Part shown: positions 12,801 through 24,282 of the stretch, in pieces | Layout: each line of letters opens with the position of its first letter | Numbering within the stretch: the stretch's first letter is position 1 | DNA from: Oscheius onirici | Lineage: Eukaryota > Nematoda > Chromadorea > Rhabditida > Rhabditidae | Direction: 5' to 3' | Length of the DNA stretch: 64,000 nucleotides | NCBI GenBank assembly: GCA_932521025.1 | Contig: OW051471.1 | Location: 9,734,001-9,798,000, forward strand | Made by a program: the position numbers and the translations under genes | Notes under the pieces: generated by a model | Seen by the model: the letters and a program-made list of their open reading frames with translations, nothing else | Database searches by the model: none | What the model was told of the DNA's origin: nothing

Positions 12801-14556
12801 TTTCCTGTTCTTCTGTTAGATCTTTGCTGTCAATAGTTGAACAAAGAACTGAGCAGTGTTCGATCAAACACTTACGATTTTGATTACAATTTCAGGTGAA
12901 AAATAAATTGAATCTTTAAGTCTAATCTTATGCCATAACATGTATCCTTTTCTGCCTTTAACGAAAGCACCCGGTGCACTCTGAATCAGTAGATTTACAT
13001 AAAAAAAAGTCTTCGTTAGTATTTTTTTAAGAGTGATCTGAAAAAACGCTCCATGGTTTTGATACTTCTTGTAGTACTCTCAACTTTGAGCAACTTGTTA
13101 ATTTCAAATCGTCACATCGCTTTTCCCTTTTTCAAAGATCGACACTCACAATCATCCTACTGTTGCTCCTTTGCGTTCAGTGTTTTTGGATTCCATTCCT
13201 CTGAACTGTTTTCTTTGGTTCGAACGACGCATTCATGAAGAACACCTGGAATAAAAAATGCTTCCACTTCATCTCTAAGATCATCATCGCAGCCTTTTAC
13301 TTTTATTTCACCCTCTGAATAATTCACCAACCTTCTTTAATGTCAATGCTTTGAAAGCTGTCGGAACATTTACAGCTGCCTGGAAACAATTCTTCAGATC
13401 GTCTTTTTCAGTAATTTCCGAACACTTTTGCAATCTACTTGATCTCTCGATCCAATCTAACTTTATCCGTTTTTATTATTAGATACACCCGCGCTCGCAC
13501 ATAGAATATTCTTCTGTTGACCTCTGGCCAAGCTTACGAAAAGTCAGTGCTAGTGTTTGCCTGCTCTTGTCAACTGTCTTGTATTTTTCATGTTAACAAT
13601 TGAATGAACCCTTAAGTAATAGTTACAGATTAACTTTTCCCGGTAGTGTGTTTCCGTTGTAAACAATAGATCTGAACATGCATAATCTGATCGGATCATG
13701 GCTGTTTTCAAGCAGCAAACATTATTGTTATCAGTGGATGTGTTAAACAAATCTCGCCTTGTCAGGTTGAATTTTAACTTCCTTTTGAGATTATTACATA
13801 GGAAACTTTCGTAGCGTGCTACATATTCACATGAAAGTTAGTCATCCGGAAAAACTGAATTTATATAGTTTGATATGAGAAAATCTAGCATATCCTTAGG
13901 GATACAAGTCTTTGTAAAGTAGGAAAGAAGGAATCACCTTCATCTCTGTCACCTGATCTCTTTCTCAAGCAAATCTTCACATGAGCGTGAGTCAGTTTCA
14001 AAAGTCTCATGCAGTTTACCTGAACTTTTCAATTGTCAGCCTACATTTGGCTTGAAACTGGTGTCCGTTTCTGTTGATCTTATTTGTTAACCATATTAAG
14101 CGATCGACAAAAGCCACGTATGTTCATGGTGTTAGAGTACAGTAGTGAGAAAAATTTGTGTAGGCACTGGTTTTCCAAATTTGAAAGACTCTCGATATCA
14201 ATATTTTTGACAACAGTACAAAGAACTATGCATAGCCTGTTTAGGACCTAAAAAATTCCTTGTGAATAATAAACGAAAATAAAGTGAAAATTATGCAGAT
14301 CTTTGTCAAAATCAATATAAACCAAAAAAAGACCACGATCACCCCATATCTCAATTCTCAGCTGCTCATCCGTATCCTTTCTTCCGCTAGTTATGCCTCT
14401 CTGTCGGAACAAACTCTCTCTCTTCTTAAATACTCAAATTTTTCCAAAAACTAGTTGACCTTTGCTCCTGCAGCCCCCTCACATGTTCGTGTGAACCGTT
14501 CCCAAAGTTTGCTTCTCCCAAGACATGTGCCTAATTATTCAGTTGGACTTTCAGGA
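6900..14556. other. Gene-poor stretch of about 7.6 kb
   Basis: I find no spliced gene, tRNA or clear repeat array here. Open frames up to about 108 codons occur but lack family resemblance, good start context or linked exons. A 36-codon ATG frame at about 10971 and a hydrophobic frame near 13053 are not convincing. The left end should contain the promoter of the NPY/F-type receptor and the right end that of the SRSX receptor. Confidence 0.5.
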
Positions 14557-16142
14557 ATGACGGCAGCGATTTCGCCGGTCCCAATGTGGATGATTTTATC
14601 GACTCTGGCACTATCCTTGGTCGGCCTTATTGGAAATTTACTAATTTTTATGGCCTCTTTCGTCTCAAAACAACTTCGAGGACGATGTCAGCTGTTCATA
14701 GCAGCTCTAGCTGGCGTTGATGTACTCGTTTGTGTATATTTGGTATTATTATTGTGAATCTGATAAAACAGAAGAGTTCAGGTACTTCTACGTATTTTGA
14801 TGCTATTGGGCTGGTTCAATGTGACAAATCAGGCCTGCTTCCTGATGAGTGCTTTCGGTCTGTTCGCGCTGAATGCACAATCGGCTATTGGACTGATTTT
14901 GGGCATTGACAGGCTATTAGCTGTAGTCATACCATTGAGGTTGGTTCTTTGATTGGTTGGGTGGATGTTGCAACAATGTTCATATGAAAAAGGATGGGAA
15001 CAGCTGCTTTAGAAAGGTCTGGGGAAAGGAGTCTGATATTTTTTATGTACAGGGCAACAAAAACACATAGGATATCAGTTTTTGTTTAAACATTTTGGCT
15101 GAAAACAATAGAGTGGAACAATCCAGTTGCTTCAAAACTATGTTGAAAATTGAAAAGGGCACAAGTTTGTATGTTGTTTAGTATCAACTGGCGTACTCTT
15201 CAAACGAAAACCATTCTTTTTCTCAACTTTTCGCTGTTCGCTGCTCAAGAGTCTCAGTTCAACCTCGATACAGCCACTATGTATAGCTCTGTCTCATTTT
15301 AGCCCCAGTTTCATGAAATTTCTTCGTGCAAGAAGTACCCCACAGAAGACTTTTCACTTGATTGCACTTTAAAAAGACTGCTAACTACGTAGTGTTCACA
15401 GCAAGTACCAAAAGTCAAACGAAGATCGAATTCGCTTTCAGATACCGAAAGATTCCCAACTACGTCTATGGTCTGATGTGGGTGTCCATCGTCATCTACG
15501 CCTTCCTGTTGACTCTCAAAGGGTACACGGATATGAACGGTAGTTATTTTCGCATTTATCATTTGAATGATGAAAATTCAGACGAAAATGTAGTGGTCTG
15601 CCTTCCCCCGACTGCCTACAATAGCAACGCCAGAATGATCTGGATATTCGCCAGCTTTCTGATCGCTGTACTCGTTTTGTTCGTTTATGGCGCAGCTAAT
15701 ATAAAATGCAGATTTATGGGTAAGTTCAGTCTTTGAACTTGCAATTGAACACATGAATTATAGCTAAATCAGCAACAGAGGCCAGTTTGACTTCGGTCAA
15801 AAGACTACTGAGTTCACTGACATTGGTAGTGGTCATCTATTCCTCAACGTGGTTCCTGACCGTCCTCATGTTGGTACTGACTCAGGTTAGATTGAATTTA
15901 CTCTCTCACTCGCCTTCTGCCCTTCTTCCTTGTTCAAAGAATCACTCAAAGCTTCAATTAAGGTACTAAACATGGCCCCGGAGACAGTTCAACTGATCAA
16001 CCAGCAGCTGGCATGGCTCGTCATTATAAATGCCTCTTTGAATTTTTTCATATATTACTGGCGGGCCCCTGAGTATAGGTTCGAAAGATCAATAAAAGAA
16101 GCTAAAATTGTTTATTTAGAAAAGCATTCAAGTATATGTTGA
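14557..16142 (+). CDS. SRSX-family 7TM receptor
   Basis: Rhodopsin-like nematode receptor of the SRSX type. I choose ATG at 14557 (MTAAISPVPMW) because a pyrimidine-rich tract ending in TTTCAG lies directly in front, as for a trans-splice acceptor. Exon 1 gives TM1 (LSLVGLIGNLLIFMASFV) and TM2. Exon 2 (about 14778-14938) gives VLLRILMLLGWFNVTNQAC and the TM3 end LILGIDRLLAVVIPLR, the SRSX version of DRY. After a roughly 500-bp intron, exon 3 (from 15443) reads YRKIPNYVYGLMWVSIVIYA. Further exons give TM6 and the signature NASLNFFIYYWRAPEYR at TM7, ending at 16142. The ligand is unknown. Members of this family are thought to bind small peptides or other signals. Confidence 0.85.
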
Positions 16143-16787
16143 CGGGTGGGCAGAGCAGTCATCCAAACTTCTCGACTGGAGGATCCTTTGCGACAAGACG
16201 AAGTACTGTAGCTATAGTTCCAGTAGAGAACAGATGATATGAAAAAACGTGTAAATAAATAGAATAATCTCACAATCAGACACACATGGTTGCAAGATGA
16301 CTGGTTACACTTCCTAGAAACTTGTGAAAATGATAGGTATATGCTATTGGACAAATAATTGAAGAGATGTGTAACTAAACTATTTGAATTTGAGCAAACT
16401 GCTTGTTTGAAGAACTCAAAGCTGATTGAACAGAACGAATTTCTCGATTTCAGATGCCTTGTGGGTCACCCAGACGCATCCAGAGAACGAAAGAGGTGTT
16501 TTGGCAGACGTGGAAAAGTGAATCTTCTGTTCTCGACCGTCAGATCTTCTGTGTCATTTACTTGTTCTCTTTGTTGTTTTTGTTCAAATTGTTTTATTTA
16601 CCTCGTCTCGAACAGTGTCATAACGTTATGGGTAGTTAATTCGTGTACATGCATGAGAATATGTGTCTCTCGCAATCAACCTTTTATGAGCAAGCGCAAA
16701 AGATGAAACTGGCTTTACAAGCTTTTGCTATTGTAGAGATGCAAAAAGAAAACATAAAGAAAGTAAACGGAAAAATGCAAAAAACAT
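16143..16787. other. Intergenic between SRSX gene and tRNA
   Basis: Open frames exist around 16359-16706, but they overlap each other, show no family features and lack supporting exons. I see no RNA gene apart from the tRNA at its right edge. Confidence 0.4.
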
Positions 16788-16871
16788 TCCGTCGAACCGG
16801 ATTCGAACCAGTGACCTAAGGATAGCTGAACAGACTACAGTCCTCCGCTCTACCAACTGAGCTATCGACGG
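16788..16871 (-). tRNA. tRNA-Tyr (GTA) with a short intron
   Basis: Read on the minus strand, the 7-bp acceptor stem CCGTCGA pairs with TCGACGG. The D arm is GCTCAGTTGGTAGAGC. The anticodon loop is CTGTAGA with anticodon GTA. The T arm contains GGTTCGAATCC and the discriminator base is A. The loop is interrupted after position 37 by an insertion of about 11 nt (TCTGTTCAGCT), the canonical intron site of eukaryotic tRNA-Tyr. All internal promoter elements look intact, so the gene should be functional. Confidence 0.93.
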
Positions 16872-17963
16872 CACGGCGCTGCTAAGATTCCCTGGTTATC
16901 ATATTCTGAGGGGGAATAAGATGATTCTGATTACAACTTCTGGGAATGTTTCTAGACGTATTTGGAGAAAAGGACCTGTTTTAACGATTCATTAAATAAC
17001 CAGCACACAAATAAGATACTGCACAAGGGGGAAGATATGTAAGGCGTTCTGAAGGTGCAATTAGTGCAGAGCCAGGAGTCTCTTTCTCTCATTGATGAAG
17101 AGATCTGCGTCAGAGAAAAAGTCGTTCCTGGGAGAGCCGAATTCACAACGAATTGTCAATCTGATGTCATCCTCGCGGCATTTTCCATCCCTCCACATGT
17201 AGAAATCGTCGCCGCGTCTCTCCAAGCGATAAGTCAAGTGTGAAAAACAGGTCTTATGATTCTGTGGGATGCGAGAGATCCTGAAAAAGTAAGGTATAGG
17301 TTAATCCCCAACTTGCGTACTCGTGATCAGAGATCTACTCTCATTCTGGCGTAATAAAAGCGTGGAGACAAAAGCTCATTTCATGATTTAGGCATGTTTG
17401 TCCTCACACCAAGCACTTTTTGCTTTGTTCATTATGTTGGCCTCAGCTTTTTCATTAGATTCGTACCGTCTTGTTTGCGACTAGAAGCTAAGTAATTTAT
17501 CAGTTTTACTGTATTCTTCGGTTCCCCAGTGAAATGCGATTTTTATTCTCATTAGTTCAAATCTAACTATAGCAAACAGTCGGAATCTACTGATAATTTG
17601 GATCTAACCAGTTTTTTGCACTCAGGGGTTAGAAAAACAGTGCTTTTCAGCTCATAAAAAGTTAACCAAATACGATGTTGCCAAAAATGGCTTTGGCGTC
17701 CTAAATGTTGCATATCGAAAATTTAAGTAAACAACAAAGCGCGGTACCAGTTACCAACATAATCTCAGCTAAATCCAAACAACCAAAAGTTTTGTTTACT
17801 ATTGAAAATGCTGGTCACTGTCCTCTTACTCTTACCTACTTTGTTGTTTTCTCTTAAGTTTGTAGATATGTTCAAGTTCTTCCAATAAAGTAGTGATCAT
17901 TTAATATTACGTCCGCTACAAGTAGCACAGCTTCCAAAACAAGTCATTTTGTGATGTCAAAGC
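16872..17963. other. Intergenic between tRNA-Tyr and the small secreted gene
   Basis: About 1.1 kb without a recognisable gene. Short frames on both strands at 16950-17245 look like chance openings. Its right part should contain the 3' end region of the minus-strand secreted-protein gene. Confidence 0.4.
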
Positions 17964-18532
17964 CTAAGTGGGAAGCCAACTTACTCCCCTGCAGTCAGTG
18001 TTTTGCTAGATCATAATCTTTTTTTGCTGATGTTGATGTTCCTGCTCAATTTCTTTTAGAATATAGTTTCACTGTCAATCTATACGAATTTTCTCTGAAT
18101 GTTCTATAACTAACCTGTAAGCAGTAGCCGCCTTTGGGCAAAGAATGCTGCAGTAGGTTCTAGGCTCTCCGCGGTCATTCGTCTCCTGCAAATTAGGCCC
18201 ATTGGTTTCTGCCAGAGAGACAAACAAACCTCGAAACAAGTGTTGAATGGAACTGTCCTCGGCTTGTGGTCAGCTTCGTGTTCCCTTAGTTCCATGACAC
18301 AATCCGAAGCTGTCCCCTTGGCTTGGTTCTCATTCCTTTTGCAAATTAACTCTCTCCATTCTGAAAAAGACTATTATTTCGTCATTTTAAACTCGTAATT
18401 TGTTATTCCCAAGTATTTTCCCATCAAACTATGAACATTTCTCAACGGGGGGTTGTGAAGAAACTCACGCCAATGAACACTTTCTCCAGTCGCAACTCCC
18501 AGAAGAAGTGAAATGATAGCAAGCGAAAACAT
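17964..18532 (-). CDS. Small secreted cysteine-containing protein
   Basis: Four short exons on the minus strand keep one frame across three GT-AG introns. ATG at 18532 opens MFSLAIISLLLGVATGES, a clear signal peptide with cleavage expected after ATG or TGES. Exon 2 reads WQWRELICKRNENQAK, then SDCVMELREHEADHKP and VPFNTCFE. Exon 3 reads ETNDRGEPRTYCSILCPKAA. The last exon is very short and ends at TAG at 17964. The mature protein would be about 80 residues with five cysteines, presumably disulfide-bonded and secreted. I do not recognise the family. A TATAAA lies about 31 bp before the ATG. The last exon is the least certain part. Confidence 0.6.
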
Positions 18533-18562
18533 GGCGATCTTCTAACGGTCTTGTGCCGCTCC

Positions 18563-18568
18563 TTTATA
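18563..18568 (-). promoter_or_regulatory. TATA box of the small secreted gene
   Basis: The minus strand reads GGGATATAAAGGAGC, a good TATA element about 31 bp upstream of the start codon. Such close spacing implies a very short 5' leader. Confidence 0.5.
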
Positions 18569-21430
18569 TCCCCTAGGCAGACATGATATGCCATCAAGTG
18601 GGCTTGAATAATGACCGGCCTTTGAGATGCTGGTTTGCTACAGGGCGACACTTTGCTGGAACATTATGCAGTCTCGTTTTCTGTGATCAGATATCCAGAA
18701 CTGTTTTGAATAAGAGAGTTGTTGGAAAAGGAGATATGGAGAAGTTTTGGTAAACACCTTTTCCAGTAGAGACGACGCTCCTTTTTCTAAAGTCTGAATT
18801 TTCCGAAAGTTTTGTATGTTGACAGTATTTTCGCTTTGCTCGAATACCTTCTGTACCTCTTCCGTACAATGACAACTGAATAAGTTCTAAGCTCTGTGCT
18901 AAAAAAATCGGTTTAGTATCTTTTGCCCTGTTTCCAACTACAAGTAGACAACTCATCATTCTTATTGGTCACCTTTACTTTTCATTTCTTTCTCGCAAAA
19001 CAAGATCAAGATCACAAGGATGCGCGACAGCGCCCAACATAATCTTGTAGTCTGTAGCGATTAGAGATGAGCAAAGAGAATGAGTAAGGCGATGTATGAC
19101 AATTTTTTCTTATTGAGTTATCTTTCTCTAATTGGAGCATGTGCTTTATCATCATGCACAAGGGGAAATTATAGTCTTTTCTCCTTCTCGTTATTTCTCC
19201 CGAAAGATTGCTTAAAAAAGTTTTGCAAAATCTGAAATAAAGACATATTGTTGTGCTTTTTGCAACAAAGGGGGGCTTTGATTCTTTGTCACGCAAGACT
19301 ACGAAAACTCGGATCAACAGTTTTTTTTTCCATCATTTGTGCTCACTACTAAACCGGGTTGCAAGGAAAGCCGTTAATGCCGTTTGCAATGACTCGGCTC
19401 TATGAGTTAGTCCAAAAAGGTTCGAGCGTACTCTTTTGATCTCGAACAAACAAAACCGAAAGAGATTGCTCGAACCCTTTCAAAGTTTTCTGTTGACTCA
19501 GAGTTTTTGATTAGGGAGTACGCGGAAATGAACAAGCTTCACTTCCATTGTGTTTTGTATGTACATTTCCGTAAACAATTTGCATTGTTTTTCATCCAGC
19601 TCTTCTCCGACTTTTGAACAGCACAATATTCACTTTTTTTAGATGGCTTCTATTACGCGGGTGAGCTCATCCGTGTGACATTAGTCCCATCGAGAAGAAA
19701 AGGAAATTAGACTTGGTCCGCTCATCTCTTGGTCCAGCAGTCAGTAGAGTGCGTCACATGGACGGAAGGTCAGGAAACGTTTAGTCACAACATTTTTAGC
19801 CACTAGTCCGACACGATTATCCCCTCTAATACCAGAACACTTGTCTGGAGTGCTAAGTATTAAAATCCGTCCGCAATTCTTTCCCTTTAGCGTTTCGATC
19901 TATTAGTTTGCTCAATCTTGAGAAGACATTTGAATCCGAAATAGCAATTGTCTGAAGCCGGTTTTTTTCTAAAGGCAAATTAAACTTTGAGACATCTCGA
20001 ACTCCCAGCCTCTATTTCACGATCCACCCTCTATTCGGTTACCTGAACTCCCTTAACATTTACATCTTCCGTTTTTATTATTAGCTATCTGTTGTTCTTT
20101 GTTATTATTTGGTTGCAAATCAATCTCAATCTAACGGTCTATTTTTCGATCTGTTTGTGCTGTTCTTAGAACAGTTTGATTGGAAAAACAAGTCCGTCAG
20201 TTTCCTTTAATCATCTCGAACTTCGTCAATCAAGAACTGAGTGTTAAAGTGTCCAATCGGAAAAGCGCTCATTCAATTTCTGCCAATAGTTTGGTTTTTC
20301 TTCCCGTCTGAAATCAATTACATTGGCTCGCTTATTATGGCCCACGAGTTCAAAATCTTGTGTTACAACGGTGGGTATCTTGTGACCTCTGTTTTTTTCG
20401 ATGTCACAGGCTTTTTGTGCCCTCTATTGTCTATACCTCCATACCATAATCTCTCTACTACTAAAGCGCAAAACCCTTCTTATCTCCGACAAACATTGGC
20501 TGTACGGAAACCGTCACTCCTACCCAAGAGACCTCCAAAAAACGAGGACAGATATCAGTCCCAATTCTTTTTGCAGACATGAAAAAGTAATGACTGAATG
20601 ACAGGTGGTCACTGTTTATAGCCATGTTTCACTAATAGTTTTTGTGTGTGGGACATCTTTGGTCTACCTAAGTTCAAAGCAGATTAGTCTGATTGTTTTC
20701 CAGCATGTCTACACGTTATTACTGTATCTCGGTATATATAAGGCAGTTATTTTCAGACTTTTGGATAGTTTGTAAGTCTCTCACAATCAGATATGATTTC
20801 TAGTGTTCACATTGTCATATCACAAAGGGTAACCCACTTTTCCGTTCTTTAGTAGATTTCGTTTTTCCTAGCATCTTTCTCTCTCTCTATGGTGGAGAGC
20901 AAACATCCTCACTTTTCTCTCTAAAATAAACACCTGCTCTGCGCAATTCCTAATAATTAATAAATCATAAAGTTCCGCTAATATTAAAAGAAGTTTTTAG
21001 GTAAAACGACGCATATTTTCCTACTTCTTCATCTTGACATTCACAGCTTCCCCGATAAACTTCCAGGTTTGGAGGTTTCCTTTAATTTTATCCTACTTAA
21101 CGGAGTGAAAGAGTTCAAAAAATTCATCTAAACTGGACCGAAATCTTAACTTGCTTCACTACGTGCACTTCCGCTAGAATCGCACCTAGAAATTCCAACT
21201 CTGTACTCTCCTCCATTGTTTCTTGATCTGCAGCAAATGTCTCTGTCCAGACATCTTCTTTTTTAGCTCATCATTGATCAGTAGTCTCCTTTTCCCCAGG
21301 AATTAGCATGTAATGAAAATAACGAGGTACACTTGTCCTTCCTACCCACCCTCATGTCTCTATTTGCATCAGTTTGCTTTACTTTCTTGGTCTTCCTTCA
21401 GTAATCGCTATTAAATTCCATTTTTAGCTT
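18569..21430. other. Intergenic, about 2.9 kb
   Basis: No spliced gene is supported. Frames near 18687-19317 (minus) and 20241-20601 (plus) have no family features. At 20451-20472 the run CTCTCTACTACTAAAGCGCA matches the terminal part of the tRNA-Glu-derived SINE seen elsewhere in the window, so a fragment of that element is present. Confidence 0.45.
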
Positions 21431-24083
21431 ATGGCATCCAGCTTCTACCCTCATTTATTCTGGAAAGCTAGTGAGGAAGATTACAACTGCTCTGCAAAGA
21501 CGTACGAGGAATGGAGGAAAACGGGGGAACCCAGCAAAATTTTGGGAATCTACTTTTTTACTGTTGGTGTCATTACGTTGGTGAGTGTCTTATAAAGCTC
21601 TTTCAAAAAACCGTGAAAATCTAGATCTGTTACATCTTTGTGATATACACAATGTCCTGCAGATTTCTCCTGACTAAAGCCTGCTGGAAATTGATGTATT
21701 TCAATTGTTACGTCGATTGTGGTATGTTATTCTCTTTCTCATTAAGCATCTTTTGAAGGAAACATTTTGGTCAGCTGCATCTTCACAGGAATTCTTTTCT
21801 TTGACGGAGCAGTGTTTTGTACATGGCCGACATTAGCGTATGCCGGTGGTGGACTGGGACTGGGTAAGTAGTTTGACTTACCGTAAATATTCGAATAGAG
21901 GCACTGCGTCACTATTTTTCAGTACCCCTGTTTTAGTGCGCCACTAATTTTCGAACAAATTTTATTATTTTTCCCAACCGATAATCATAATTTTTTATTT
22001 GGAAAGATGACAAAAATTAAATTTCCACATTGTCACTAACAATAGAAATATCACTATTTCCTAACTCCTCATCTTCGTTGATCTGTAGGTCGTTCATAAA
22101 CCTCGAGAAATCATGATCGTCTGGTTCAAACGAGCATTTGTGAGTTCCGTATGACCTGATGGGAGTCTTCTGATCCGTCCGTAGCAAGAGTTATACCGCA
22201 GCTATAATAGAACTGTAGTTGTACTCGTTTCGCAACTTCGAAACATAACATAACGAAACAAAATGAATTCTGCCACATCTTTGGCATACGTTTCTTTAAC
22301 CGTTGTTGGCTTTCTGTTTGGTAAATTACGACGTTTCATGAAATTTTGAAGCCAATTTTGAAGTCCATTTCTACTTCTTTTACTGCTCTGCCACCGCCCG
22401 CTAGCCTTTTGTGCTTCTCACCTCCACCTGCGCTAAAATAAGTGAAATAAACCAAAGAGTAAACAAAATTACATTTCATCCTGGATCGCCTTCTTTCTGA
22501 TTCTGTACTTTTTGGCAGCCTTCGTCTTGTATTTACTGGCAAATTCAATCGCTTCCATCTTGAAGAGAAGGCTGTAGCTTCTTTTCTTGGTCGGTATAGA
22601 CTCTTCTCCCTTTTTGTCGGAGCTGCTATCCATTTTGAACCCTTAAATTGTAGCATGAAGGAAAATAATAAGTGGAGAGAGAAGAAAAGAGCATAACAAC
22701 AAGATAGAAACCACAAAATATACAAAAAAGCAAGAAAAATCAAATTTGTACTGAAAAACGCGATTTTGTACTGCGCCACTATTCGAGTTTTACTATTTAA
22801 ATTTCGGCTCTTTTGGGTGCGCCACTATTCGAGATGTGCCTCTATTCGAATATTTACGGTAAAAAGTTTAAAAAAAAGATTCTAGGTTGTTGGTGTGCAT
22901 CGTGCGTCAATTGCATAGCCATCGCGATAAACCGATGTCTAACAATTTGCAATAATGAAACGCGGCTATTTCACGGGAAGAGAACCTACGTTTGGATAGC
23001 TTGTGCCATCGGCGTCATGATCTACTCCATGGTTTTCACAAGGCCGCCAATTTTCAACTCAAAAATGGGAGCGTGGTTTTACTACCCGTTTATCATGGAA
23101 TATGAGAAGGTAAGCTACCCTTTGAATTGAACAGAGGAAAAGAAAAAATACCAGTGTGTAACGCTTTCTTTTGGCGGTTACCGATGTCGCATAGAAAAGT
23201 ATTATGTTTTGCCGCATAGAAAAGTAGTTCATAGCCGGTTGCAGAGCACTCAATTTTTAGAGGAGTTGACCAGATATTGTCTGAACCTATCTTTGCTCAA
23301 CTAACACCTTACCACTCCAAGTTTAAAAGTGACTCAAATCCTGACAGTTTCTGACTTGTCGCGACGAACCTCGCGGCCATGGACAAACAAACATCCAAGC
23401 AGAGTCTACCACAGACACCATTGCGCTTTAGATTATTAGAGGAGTTGATATCCGCATATGAAGAAAGCGATCGGGAGTTCTTTTATTTCGGCATCTTGAG
23501 ATTTCTTTTGTTTTATTCAGTTTTTGTTTTCAGGAAGCCGCCACAATCGTCAACTACCTCCACCCAATAGTTAACTGTTCAACTGCAGCGATAATCACTG
23601 TTCTGTACTCCATCCTCTGTGCTTATCTGTGCACAGCCGGTTCTGGTTCAACTCCCCATGGAAAAATGAAATTTCGACGAATACACAAGAAGGTATTCAT
23701 TCAGTCAGCTATCGTCTGCTGCTCTTCCTGTGCAGCCGCCTACATCTACGTGTACATGCAATTTTTCCCAGTGCCTCAGTGGCTCATAATTTGGGCCAGT
23801 TTCGGATACCAATTTTGCTCAGGTTTGTTTTATAATTTCTCTTGCTAACTCTTTCGTTTTAGCTATTCCCTGCTACGTCTACCTCACACTAAATACGGAG
23901 TTCCGGGATAAAGCCGCTCAAATTCTGGAAGATTCCAAGGACTCGCTCACGAAAAAGTTTGCAAAAAACATCAAAAAAGACTTGGATCGTCCTTCAGTGA
24001 AAAAACATAATCAATTACAAGAATTACAAATAGCATTCTATAGCAGTAGTGATGAGTCGTGTTGTGAAGAAGTGTTTCTGTGA
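21431..24083 (+). CDS. SRT-family 7TM chemoreceptor
   Basis: Putative chemosensory receptor of the SRT family. ATG at 21431 follows TTTTTAGCTT, a likely trans-splice acceptor. Exon 1 reads FYPHLFWKASEEDYNCS then LGIYFFTVGVITL. Later exons give FRFLLTKACWKLMYFNCYVD-like sequence. The exon with GAVFCTWPTLAYAGGGLGL matches the SRT FC.YP...Y..G pattern. After a roughly 1-kb intron come CVNCIAIAINRCLTI and MVFTRPPIFNS. The last two exons (about 23534-23822 and 23863-24083) hold KMKFRRIHKKVFIQ, TM6/7 and an acidic tail ending EEVFL. The big intron is filled by a DNA transposon remnant. The last two exons are duplicated in inverted orientation near 54 kb. The gene is convergent with the block A pseudokinase gene. 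Confidence 0.85.
21881..22859. mobile_element. Pogo-like DNA transposon remnant (979 bp) with 20-bp TIRs
   Basis: The ends are perfect terminal inverted repeats: CCGTAAATATTCGAATAGAG at the left and its complement at the right, each flanked by TA (21879-21880, 22860-22861), the Tc1/mariner/pogo target duplication. Sub-terminal repeats of GTGCGCCACTATTCGAG occur near the right end, with a diverged version at the left. The element sits in an SRT intron and is too short to be autonomous. Confidence 0.8.
22469..22633 (-). pseudogene. Pogo-type transposase N-terminal remnant
   Basis: A 54-codon frame inside the element starts MDSSSDKKGEES and contains KRSYSLLFKMEAIEFASKYK followed by TKAAKKYRIRKKAIQDEM. 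This resembles the helix-turn-helix N-terminus (BrkDBD/psq-like, 'KRRSY...FK..AI..A...G...AA..F.V....I') of pogo/Tigger-group transposases. No catalytic DDE/D region follows, so only the DNA-binding start is left. The resemblance is from memory of the family pattern. Confidence 0.5.
23381..23440 (-). repeat. Fragment of tRNA-Glu-derived SINE
   Basis: The run around CAGACACCATTGCGCTTTAG matches the terminal part of the SINE copies at 54.7-55.0 kb and 58.7-59.0 kb (CAGACACCATTGCACTTTAG). Only the end of the element is present, inside the SRT intron. The inverted SRT fragment at 54 kb breaks in exactly this sequence. Confidence 0.6.
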
Positions 24084-24282
24084 TCATTGTACATATTCAT
24101 AGACGAGAACATAAGCAGGTAGAATAAACAATGCATTTGTAAAGTAAACTGTTGGACTACTGAAAGTACTATGGCTTACAACAATAGATTCAAATCACCC
24201 ACAAACCAGTTAAGCTCTCCAGAACCATGACAATGGTTTAGAGCAGAGGAAAAACCTAGGCCTCTTCATCGAAACCATCCGA

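Noticed and set aside
13053..13238. Hydrophobic 61-codon frame resembling a signal peptide
   Set aside because: After the hydrophobic start, the composition looks random and no splice donor continues it into a plausible second exon.
20241..20582. 113-codon plus-strand frame
   Set aside because: It starts at GTG, runs into a SINE fragment, and shows no domain.
22336..22779. 147-codon minus-strand frame in the SRT intron
   Set aside because: It lies in another frame over the transposase remnant. The 54-codon frame with the helix-turn-helix-like stretch is the meaningful one.
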